This document shows, piece by piece, positions 22,801-34,800 of a stretch of 64,000 bases of DNA; position 1 is the stretch's first letter; each line of letters begins with the position of its first letter. A model generated the notes under the pieces. It searched no databases and was not told the DNA's origin. It saw only the letters and a list, made by a program, of their open reading frames with translations. A program made the translations under genes and the position numbers. This stretch comes from Paragonimus westermani (taxonomy: Eukaryota > Platyhelminthes > Trematoda > Plagiorchiida > Troglotrematidae): contig QNGE01003590.1 in NCBI GenBank assembly GCA_008508345.1, positions 1 to 64,000 on the forward strand. Reading direction: 5' to 3'.

Positions 22801-25800
22801 TAGTCCAGTAGCATTTCAGCGTCGACTGACTGGAATGTCAGTGTACTGAAGTGATCTGAAAAAACAAACTGGCTGAAACATAAGGACAGTCAGATGAGAA
22901 TAACGCATCTTCCCAAATATATATTTGTTTACATCACCAAGTTCATTACTGACAAAATCAGAAGCAATTATACGTGTTCAGGCCACATATTAAAATGCCC
23001 TGGGAGAAACAGTGATGTGCGTAGTGTGCAATGTGTTACACACCTGGACGAATTGAAGCCGATTTTCACTCTAGGCCATTTGGGCTAACCGGACATATAG
23101 CACTTACTTCAAAGTGGTTATAAAACTGATAAATTTTTACATTAATGTATTACTTCAAGTACTCCGCTAATTCACTGTCAAGTGGAACGTTACGCAACTT
23201 ATTTCGATCCATCCTATACCCGATGTCTGTGCGAAAAATGAACTGCTCCCTGACCGAGTGTAAGATGGAGCCTCAAAATATCTGTTTTATCGAAATGTCA
23301 CTGATTCCGAATGTGGGGAAACCACTTTGTCAATCTAACAAACGGGATAATTGGTCCAAACGAGAGAGAGAAGTACTGTTTTCTGCCTCTATTGCGAAGT
23401 TAACTGACTTATCAGATTACAAAAGCTTACTAAAAGAGTTTACCAAGTTTTATTACTTTAATGAAATTTGGTACCACCTTACCTTAATTCCTAATTTTTC
23501 AGGAAGCCACACCATACTTAAACATGGGACAAAAGAGCTTGTTAATATGTTTCGTTAACACCAATTATACCGGGTAATTAAAACAGTATTTATTCTAGTG
23601 TACTAGCATAGTCTGCGGGTTTGATGGTTTTGACTCGCTACGGTAAATTTGGAGTCAAGCTGTCTGATGATAGTCACGTTAGGACCATAGAGGGCTTGGC
23701 TGAGGTAGACGCCTAGGGATGAATAATAATGGCCAATGATCATTCGCTACTAACTGTGCCAACAGGGTCATTCACAGTTTATCGACCCTGATGATATATG
23801 TAACAATGAACAAATTTAACCGTCACGGGTGACGTACCTCTTACAGATAAACTAACTTCATAGTCTCATCCCCTCCGTAAAAATAAGTAAACATCTGAGC
23901 GCACTTGATAAATGAAAATTCTCAGTTTCCCGCTAATTACGTAAACACTGTTCTCCTTATAAGTAAAAATTACACATCTCGTTTTATCAGTGGAAATTTA
24001 AATAAAGGTTAGTTGGAAACTGAAAGTAGTCATTCTGAACATGTGGATATTTGAGGGATTTCATCGTCATAGTCCAGCTAAGTCTGCATTTAATTTGTCA
24101 CAATCGCCCACCCAATTATCACAATTAGTTTTGCAGTTTCGTTCAAAGTTTAAAGTAACTGTAAACGTATCTAAACTAATGTCGTACTCACCACATAAGC
24201 AGCTATAATTACTCCCAGTCCCCATCCGACCAGGATGTCTTCCAACCAGTTCTCCCGGTGAACAACACGACCCAAGCCGAGGAAAAGGTTTGCTAAACAA
24301 CCGCCCAGAAGTAGGGACAGTGGTATACAGAAGCACGTTCTTCGCAGGTATCGTAAGGTGTACGTGATATAGACCTGATTAATTATTAGGAAGGTCATAA
24401 TCTGTCATTCAGGAAACCAGTGAAAACAGAAATAAAAACGACATCCAAAACATGTATGTTTGAATTTTACGGTAGAGGTTGGACTAAAGACTACTAAAAA
24501 AGGTCGATTGACATTTCGGCTCGTGTGAACGAGTGCACCTGGTGTAGCATACTCAGGATTCCCAGTTGCTATTAGAGTACTTCTATGAAGTGGAGAAAGT
24601 GGGTATGCATAAGCATGGGGCCTCATCTAACTCGAAAAGCGCTCTAGTTGACATTCTGCACGATTTATTCAAACAATCACCAGTGTATCTAACAACAGTT
24701 TCCTTTTCCTTAATGCCTGCATCAACTTGAACAGCCTCTTTCATGTCAGACACTCAGCCAACTAAAGATGAAATAACAGCCAAAATGGATTATGGTCCCC
24801 ACATTTTTCAGCGTTTACATGACCGTTATCAGCCGTTTTCATAGTCCTTATCATGACTGTGTTCTAAGCAACAGATTTCGGGAATGCTGTTATTATTCGA
24901 ATAACTGAAAACTTAATGTAGAAGCTTCGGCCCACTAACGGTACACAGCTTTGTAAAAATGTGTTACGAAAAGTTTGAATTTGAACCAATTGAAAGGATC
25001 TCAACCTGTTCTTCCCAGTTTTTCGCTCTTTCTTGTGTCTACTCCGGCCTATTAAGGCGTCAAGGGGATATGTGTAAGACGATGCATGCATTATTTATTC
25101 ATTTATTCTAATCGGTAGACAAAAATTAGTTTTGTGAGTTTAATGCACAGCTACAAAATAGTGGATGGAAGATCGTCGTAGCCCCTCCCCACCTAAAGAC
25201 ATTTACTCTCATCAGAGCGATAATAATCAAACACGAAATAGCGGCTCGAGGTCGAAGGAATATGTTGGAATACTCAATCTTACAGAATCGATGTTGTTTA
25301 ACCCACCCCCTTACACGCCAATATGAACTTCATTCATTCACTGATTTGTCCACGTGCACCACATGCACCCGAATGTCGAATACACGAAATTTCCACGTCA
25401 GATGCAGATAACTGAGTGGTTCAACAAACCGAGTCCTCAGGGTTTTAATTCCCGTTAACAAAAAAGGGTGAAATTTCAGGGTCTTGCCATGTAGCTTGCA
25501 GTGCTTCTCTCAGCAGCTCTGGTAAAGATCTCTATCGATCGAAACCACTGTGGATAACTGTGATCAGTTTACCCCTGCCACACTTAATGTGGACCATGTT
25601 TTTATTACCCGATATTTTTTCATATCGATTACCAAAAGCCTTTTAGTTTATCAGCAAACTGTGGTGTTCAGCTAGAAACTACTGTTCTTTGTTTCCTCTC
25701 TACACAAGCAACTCATCCACTGCTGATACCAGAGGGTTTTCTAAATTTTCTGACGTTGTTGTAGTCCTTTGGTCGGATTGTAAAGACAGTTATTATAAGC

Positions 25801-28800
25801 TGACTGAATGAAATTTCCACCCGATATGCATCTCATCCCCAAAACGGAAATATGTTTGAATCTCAAGATGTTTCGTTTAATCGAATTCACTCTGGTGACA
25901 AGCTACACTGCCAACTGCAACCAATCGTACGACACGGTTCGAAAGGGACTGAGAGTACACTGAAATTGAGGGCAACTGCCAAAGCGTAGGCGAGTGGGCG
26001 TAAAGGTCGAAAACGTGCTCATGTTTTGTGAGAAACATTTCGACGAAGAATTGAGCTCTTTTTAGTCTGTCAATAAATGCTGAGAGATACCAGGAATGTG
26101 AAATAGTGTGTATAATTTCTAAACCACCTTTAAGGAATTCTCTCTAAACAACTTTCTAGATCAAGCTTCCCTTGTGTTCATCTCAAGAGTGTTTACAGAT
26201 CCAACAAACTACTTGATATCTCTCAGCCACATCGTTGGGTGTCACCTTAACTCACAACTCCGCAGTACCACTTCAGACGTCAACAGTTTCTCAAAACACG
26301 AGGAAACTGACCCATCTACCTAAAATATTCTCAATAGCTTATCGACCTGATTAGAATGTCCGCGTAAACTTTAGAAAGCCTTGTGCTGCATTTCTGTACT
26401 TTAAACCTTCCTGCTGTACATGTTAACTTAATAGCAAGATATCTCAGATACACTCACAAATACACTAGTGTTTTTGTATAAAAAAAAATCGATCATTTTT
26501 ATAATTTCTGGGCATTTTATTATGAGGCAGAATAGATCCCAGTTCTAGTTCTTCTCTATTCTGTCGACTTTTCTAGCCCAAGTTATCGTTTTTACACTTG
26601 GACGAAAGATTAATCACCACATTTACATTATTCTACCGCAACTCTGTTATCCAGTCTGTTTGACGCTTATTCCCTTACGCCGAAGCATCTATCTGAATTT
26701 GGCAAGCTATGATTGTATACAAAGTTTTCCTCTTGGTTCTACCCATCAATAACAACTAGCTGAAACTAGATAATTTGGAAACATTCGCCCACGCTTGAAT
26801 GTGTACAATCACAAGATAGTTGTGCGAATTCGCCTATACCGGACAACAGGCGGTATAGTCTTATCACTTAAGTTGCTTAGTTGATCGTGGTTCAGAATTA
26901 TAGGTTCCACACACCTACGGCATCCAACAATGCACATTGATTCAGTTATTAGGGCACACCAACAAGTCAATACTCCGTCGGAATCTATATTAACGCACTA
27001 CAAACTAATTATACTGTCCGAACAAGATAAAGAAATCACCGGACAGCTGCGTGACTTTATCCCACTTCAGTGGTTAGGAAATACACAGGGCGGTGAAGTT
27101 GAACGTAGCAAGTTTTTTGTGGTTTTTCCAGAAACAACCAAATTGAAACCCAAACTAAAGGATGTGACGAAAAACAGCTTCAACCGGCTAGCACTGTTAC
27201 AAAGTTGATAAATACATAATTGTGAAAAATAATCCGCAGCTTGGCTGAACAAAACTTATTGTTAGTTGCACTTGTATGCATGCGGTTACCTATTGGAGTT
27301 GACAGGACATTCACTATGTCTTCACCTGAGATGAACAGTGATCCTCAGCTGCTCGTTATGCGCTACGCAGAAACCTCAAATATCTGTTGCTCATGATCCT
27401 CAACAATATTCAAAAGCCGATTTGATTGAGCACAATTAATGTGAGATCAGCAGTTCAGTGATCAATACGGTCGGCTCAGAAAGATAGTAACCGAGTTTTA
27501 AGTTCCTTTAAGGAAGCGCATTAAGGATATGCCTCAGAAAACCACACTGGAGTCAAGTGCTTTCGTTCAGAAGATTCTTGCTGAACCGCATGAACCACAA
27601 TGCAGAAGTGACGAGTAGACTGATCGCAAATGTCGCACTCATAACAGCCAAACACTCTGTACTGAGTCACTGCGGAGTGGTCTGGATTCTGCAAACTTTT
27701 AACTTCATCGAATTGTGGTCGTCAGTATGGTCTTCTCTGTGTGACAGGCATATTTCGGTCGCCAACATAGTAGTCGAAAGCCCAATCAGGCAACATGAGA
27801 TGAGAAGATGTAGTCAAATGATAGTGGAGTCCGCTGTGACGAATGGGAGCTGTTGAACTATTTTTTTGTTCACATTATAAAAATTCGAAAGAGGCTGGCT
27901 GGAAAGTCTATGTGAATGCGAATGCTGCGATCAAATGTGAGTGATGGTCAACTTGAAAACTTGAAAATGTCAGCCTTAGTAAAGACTTCAGTGGTGTCGA
28001 CTTGGAAGCATTCTGGTGTGAGGCAATCACAATGGCAATCATCCTTCGAAGTCCACCGCTGAGCAACATAGAGCGATTTTCCTCTTCATGCAACCTGGGT
28101 ATTTTCCGGCTCAACAGCAATTGTAAGTACACAAGCAGTTAGTTGCTACAGGATCAGGTTGAGTGTAGTTTTGATGGTGAATCCGATTAACAACTTGACG
28201 GTTAGAAAAGTTGGTCTGGTGAAAGGATAAAGTTGACGAACGTCTGAATCATCTACCATGCCACCTCGATACCAGTGATGTATGAACAATGATTCATTAT
28301 TTACAACAGAGATGCACTGATGCATTGTTGGAGAAACAATCATGCGTTTCTTCGAAAAATGCTTTGGGTATCCATTTCCCTAAGGCCTACTGACGATGAA
28401 ATGCAATTTACTTTGTTAACCCTTAGAGGAATTACTCATTTTTACCCTGATTACTGGACAAGTAAACTGCTTTTTCATGTGGAGTTGTGATTTGATAAAA
28501 ATGTACAGACTAACCGGTCGGAGTCAGTTAACAAAGGATACCGGAAGTAGTTATTCGTTACGTTTTGTTTTGTATTCAAAATTTATACGCGGCCTTAAGT
28601 TAAACTCAAACTATGATAGACACTTCAAGAGAAAAGTGAATCACATGTCGAAATCGAACACAAAACAGTTGATAACTCACACAAATGAAAATTGTTGAAT
28701 ACATCGTCATTGCTGCGGCCAGTGAAGGAAATGAAGTCCTGTATGAATCAAGTATTATGAAGAAGCCAAGAGAATTAAAAGTTAACATATATTTTGTGAC

Positions 28801-31800
28801 AAAGAAGGAGTGGAATTGTAGAATTACCCAGAGAAAATAACTATCAGTTTGAATATGTTTGATTGGATAGAACATGTTTTAAATTTGTTCGAACGAAGCA
28901 CTATTCTAGTAGTAAATAAAAACATGGACCAATCGCCCTCCCTACCTCACGATAAGTAGAATCGGTGGGTGTGTGCAAACTGGCTCCAAGTGGTTGTTTA
29001 CACGTCACAAGTTTGAAACCCTGAGCTACTGTTTTTGCGGCTGGTTAGTGAGAACAATAATACATCGTAGCTGTGTTCAAACAAAGACAAGTTTTAAGCT
29101 CCCTGTGCATGTTAATTGTGCAGCAAGACTTGGGGATTAGTAACTTTTGAAATTTGAGGTGTATTTATTTGTACTGAGTTGGTTATTAGCAAGACGGTTG
29201 AAGTCTGTTTCAACAGAACCCTAATTGGGCGGCGGGTAAATAGGATGGTGTGCTTGAATGGACACTGTGAGGACTTGTTTGACAGGTGTGATGGGTTGAA
29301 GAAATCACGAACAAATCAAGTGATCGGTCGGTCTCAGACTAAGGAATTATTGTCATCTCTAATGATTACAGCTCAACTGGCTGGTTCGTTATGGATCTTT
29401 TAATCATCTACCTCGTTTGTTGAACGTGCCAGTTCATACAAGGTTTGGTCGTATATGTTGACTCACACTAGTTGTCCTCTTTATTTCCTCTCAGATGTAC
29501 TCCAACCTCCACGCTCGTTATGTCAGGATTAATAATAACCTAAATTTCATGACAGCCTTTCAAAATAGAGTCTGTGTGGATAACCTGAGTCAAAGTGATG
29601 GCGTAATGTGTGAATACGTTTTGCACCATAACAAATTGTTTGTCGGTACGGTTTGCAACTGTCGGAAATTAACAAATAAACAATCAGTAAATCACATTCT
29701 GACATTTTAGTCTTCCAGTTTTGTACTCGAAAATGATTTATGTGTACATAGTATTCAAATGGAAATTAGGTGACTTTAAAGTTGACTATTCCAACGTTTT
29801 TCCTGTCGGTAAACAAGATCTATATATATATATATCAAAGAATACACCGCTACGGTATTGGTCGAATGCTCATGATAATGAACGAGACAACAGCATGAGT
29901 GTAGCTCTGGCAAATTTGAACATTTCTCACGCACGGATAGACAATTCGGGCAGTCATTAAGCCAGACGTAGTCGGGGGAACCATTGTTAGTTATGCACAT
30001 CGATAGACAGGATGAACCAACAGAATTAGTGACCGACCGCACTCATGACAAGGGGGGAAACTGGAGCCCTTTCTATGCCGCATAATGCTCAGTTCTGCAA
30101 CATTTACAAGCGACGATAAGATGCAAAGACAGCATACATTTCGATGCCAAAAATGTAGAGCATAAGTGGAATTAGGCGACAAACTATCTATTCGTTTGTA
30201 ACACTTCGTTTTAAAGCAACCTACTGCGTGCAGGTAAACTTGAACAACCGTAGGGTCGGACTTTATACCAGAGCTCTTATCAATTTCCATACAAATGCCA
30301 TTAAGTATGACTTCACACAAGCAAAGCAAGGAAGCAATTGATATATGCAGCAGTGAGTCAGGCTGACCAAGAGCAAGAAGGTTTAAGTTCCACATACAAG
30401 GTGACCATGTGGACCAGATTCATTGTAGATACACTAGAAAGTGGGTAGTCATCAAAGATAGCATTTTTCAGGAGGGACTGAAAAGAGGAAGTCTATAAAA
30501 GCTTCAACAGTCTCTCATCCAGGATCATTCAGCTGAACGGTTGGATGTTACAAAAAGACATGGGACACTGTAAACCCGCCAGAAAAAGTGTGGATTTTCA
30601 CATGGAAAATCACATACACGTGTTAAGTTGTTTATCATATTCTCTCGGCCCTAATCCGGAAGTGAAAGAATCCAGGAGTGGATATGTTGTGAAGCCAGAC
30701 TGCAACGAATAGTACAAACCCTAGTCCAATCGTTGAGTATGCATAATGGTACACGTGTAACATGTCCCGGTTTTATATCTTGGATTTGCCGTGTGGTTTG
30801 CAGTGACGACTGGAGGCATTTCTCACAACCGTAAGGGATGAGAGCCTACTTTAAGCAAAATACATGAAAAGCTTCTCTTTTGTAGACGATTCATGATGAT
30901 CAAAACGATTTCTACTTATATCTGCGGTTAACTGTTATGACGATTGTGGATGTAGCGATGTAGTTTAGCGCAATCCTATTCTGAAAACCATACAGGAATA
31001 ACCATAGAGCATGCAGGCAGAACAAATACTTAAACGGTTGAACAGATAAAATAAAACGCAAGTCAAGTCCTACTCGATTACCTGGCGTATTTGAGTTTCA
31101 GAACTCGTTTTTCTGTACAATCTGTGTCTGTCAGAAACCCACCATCCTGCTTGGCCTCACGCACATTTGGGCTGATTGTGGTAGTTTTCGGAACTAAATA
31201 GAAGCCTTGTCTTGCGGATTCTTGCGCTAGGTACGTTAGATAAGCCTGATCAGAGACTGCCATATCGGGTTGATGCAAACCGGAAGACTGCAGTAGTGCA
31301 GACCAGCGAGGACACACTGTGGGAGCAGGCTGGCAAATGGCGATAAAATTTGGCCGTAATCGTCCGACGGATGCTTTCAAAATTGAAGCCAGTAGGATGA
31401 CAGTGAGCAGTCCAAAGAGATAGGTCACTGAATATAAACAAATAATCATTGTTCAGCTGCTGTCTTATCATAAATGAAATTTCAGGACTTAATTATGGCT
31501 TCAGTTATTCAATGTGCATTTTGAAAGAGTGCGTTAGGGCAACTTCCTGCTTATTACAAGTTGTCAACCTGATCGCGGTAACAGTCATTCAGACAAGTGG
31601 GACTTGGTTAGGTAAAACGCCTATGAATTTACTCACTTGCTTACAAGTAACCCACTGGGAGTAGGATCGAGTAGGACCCCACAGATTCTTTCTTGAAATT
31701 GCCTTTCAAACATTTCCAAGAACACATCCGACAATATGGGACTTAATGAGCTACTCATAACCATATCGTCAATCTGTCTACAAGTCACACCCTCAAATTC

Positions 31801-34800
31801 AAACGGAATGTTTTCCATACAAGTGAAAATGGCTGATTTTACGTTAACAACTGATGAGAGTAAACTGAATTGCTAACATCTCGCCACAGGTATTCTCTCT
31901 GTTTATTGATCAACAGCACTCGGTTAATGTTTTTTTTGCCATGCAGTTTCGTAAATGAAAACATTCAAGCTGACTCCTACATTATGTACAAATTATCCCT
32001 CTTTGCAGATTCAGTGTCTTCACAACATGTGCAGTTTTCGTCCTGCAGTTTTCGCCTTAGTTCGTGAGATCCTGTGGAGCTGATTAGTCTCATGTGGCCT
32101 AGCCTAAGGCCGCATCCACGATTCGCCCACGCGGTTATCAGACTAAAAATACTGATGCGCCGAAATTCACTAACCCGAGAATCTGTACAATCGTCCAATC
32201 ACGCGTCGAATAGAACGAAATCGATTGCCAGTTTTGTCACCGAAGGGTTGGCAACACGTCAGACACGATGCAGTAATTTCAATGCACAGAATCTGTGAAG
32301 AATTGGTGAGAAAAATAGTTTGTTCATATTCAACCACTAAACAGATTTCATTCAATAAATGTTCTTCGTGTATGGCTGCGTGTTGAACGTGACGTGAAAA
32401 AGTATGTAGCCGGCGAAGCATGACAATGCTATGTGGACGTCAGTCCGAACCATGTCTATCGGAGATCGATTTTGTGGGCCACACAGGCCACACACAATAT
32501 ACACCAATGAACATCGCGGTACTTATTCATAAAACGATCTTACACTTCGAGCACCACACGCATCTGCTCACAACATCCGCACCGAAAGGGTTTAGTAGAC
32601 TGTAGTTTCACTCTTAGTAAGTTATGGACAATCTGATGCTATTTCACGTAACCATACTACTTCATCTAAAGATGTACAAATCAAACCCGTTTGTTTTGTT
32701 CCACCCGAACTGATCAATAACACAGTCCTAGTATTGCTGTCCGAGGGAATCAGATGAAGCGGGTATGAAGCTGACATGGTACATTGTTGACTCGTATGCT
32801 TGGCCAGGACAAATCAAAATTAAATACATTATTGACTCTGTGTACATCAGAGAATAGGAGTTTGCTGCATTCCAGAAAGAAAAATAGAGCGATAAGAGAA
32901 ATCATACCTTGTGACATGTTTATGTTGAACGTTGAAACACACTGAAGTTATATAGTGACTTAATCGACATCCAAACAGGCAGAAAAATAGTCAGTTGAAA
33001 GAAGCATTCGGAGACAGGCCTGAGAAAACTTGTTGAGGAGGTGGTCGGGGTAACGTTGACACTCGTTAAAGTTCGTGTGTAGTATTCGTGTAGGGCTTTC
33101 AACAACACAACCCAATCAGCTCGAACATAAAAATCACATCGACGAGATACCCTGCTTACGCAACCTTAGTACAAGAAATAAGAGTGTAGTATGAGTATCC
33201 CCAGTAGCACACGTTATTGTCAGTACCTTTGACACTGAGAAGGTCATCCAGTAAAATCTACATTAATTTTTGAACTGCTGAAAGCATTGTGAATTGTCCT
33301 AAGCCCCAGCAACATCTCTACATACTTTTTTGAAGAAGGAATGTTTTTGAATTGTTTTCCGGCCCTTCTTAGGAAGCCGATTACTTAAAAAGAAGCCTTT
33401 ATGGGCTACGTAAGTCTGGTACAAAATGTTCGGTGCAACCGCATGTGACAACCTGTACCGGTGAAGCCATATGAAGGAAGATTCTGCGGGCGTGCTTTCA
33501 CTTGTGGCACTGAGAATAAGATAACTTCGGTTACTTGCCTGAAATTTAAAACCGCCTACACCTGATCTCAGATTTCATAAACAAGTGAACGCCTCGGCTA
33601 GCCTACTTTTAAAAGAAGCACCAAACTTGCGGTTCGATCACATAACAGCTCATCAGCAGTAGATATTTCCAACTGGACCAGAATCTTTACTCCCGCCATC
33701 ATGCTCGATAGATTAGAGTAATCACAACGCCAGTAACCCCACAATAGGCATGATGGAGCGATCATCTACAAACGCCCAACCACAACTCACTGAGAATGGT
33801 GTTCAGCTTGCCCGGTCGGTTCGAAAACAGAATGAAGATAATCGCTCTCTTCAGTCCAGTCGATAGCTTTGTAATCAGGACTTCTTAGTTCGGTTAAAGT
33901 TCCTGACACCATAAAACAAACTGAACATAATTTAAAGTACGGTTGGGGTTCGAGTCGAGATTTCTTTTGAAATAGGTTAGCCGATAGGCATACCTGAATG
34001 CGCAGGCTACGATCAAGTGTCGGTCCTGTTGACTTTGAAATGACTCGAATTCCCGAGCATCTGTTAGCGGTTTCAAATGCGTTATTTTTGATTAGCACAG
34101 CAGTCATATAAACCTACAAACTGTTTGCTAAAGTTGTTCACGTCTTCCATATCTGTGTGAATTCGAATCGTTTGCCTGGTTATGAAATACCAGCTTCACT
34201 TGTAGTGTATGCCATCACTTCGCCACAAAATAACCTTGAAACAACTTCCACCTTGTTAGGGATATTTTTTATATATGATCTGCTTAAAAAAATTAATTCA
34301 TAACCTCAAGCCGATTATTGTACGGATGTTTCCCAACCATATAAATGCGGCATTCACTTAGAATACAAACAGTTTCATTGATTCATGGTGCTCACTCGAT
34401 AGTCCATACCCAAGTATCAAACATTTTTGAGATAGCAAAATGCCTTTGAATACCATTTCAAACAACTTATTGAATAGGGAAATTTAAGTTGAATAATGAT
34501 CAACCACACAGACAGACGTGAACAAACTCACAAGAAACTGGATGAATGTGTAAAATGACTAATATGTAAGTGTATTCCACACGTGTACCATAAAAATCTA
34601 ACACAGCGTAGCCTATAGTTCAACCCGAGCACCCCGTACTCACTGTAAACCCGAAGCACTGCGATACGAGGTGCTAATACAGATCGTTGTACTACAACCA
34701 AACCAGGCTGGTTAGTCACAGCAAATGAGGACAGAGACTCATGCACCCCGAAAACAAAAGGTGAGAAGTCACTCATTGATGAGATATACAATAGAACAGT

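Larger units (their letters stand above)
22081..24191. other. Intron 7, proximal part
   Basis: The segment holds the short repeats listed separately and a 137-codon + frame at 23145-23558 with no recognisable domain. An ambiguous base (n) is present at 22386. A CTGATGA occurs at about 23659 and again near 23787, but no GAAA partner follows at the right distance. I see no further exon with matching phase. Confidence 0.4.

Noticed and set aside
23145..23558. 137-codon + frame
   Set aside because: No recognisable domain, no splice or start context beyond chance, AT-rich composition like the flanks.
29820..29836. (TA)n tract as a regulatory element
   Set aside because: Plain microsatellite inside an intron.
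29991..30395. 134-codon minus frame in intron 5
   Set aside because: Good length but no family, no useful splice sites, and exons 5 and 6 already join in phase without it.
33630..33656. CTGATGAG with CGAACC on the minus strand as a hammerhead
   Set aside because: The GAAA box is GAAC and no stem II beyond one pair can form.
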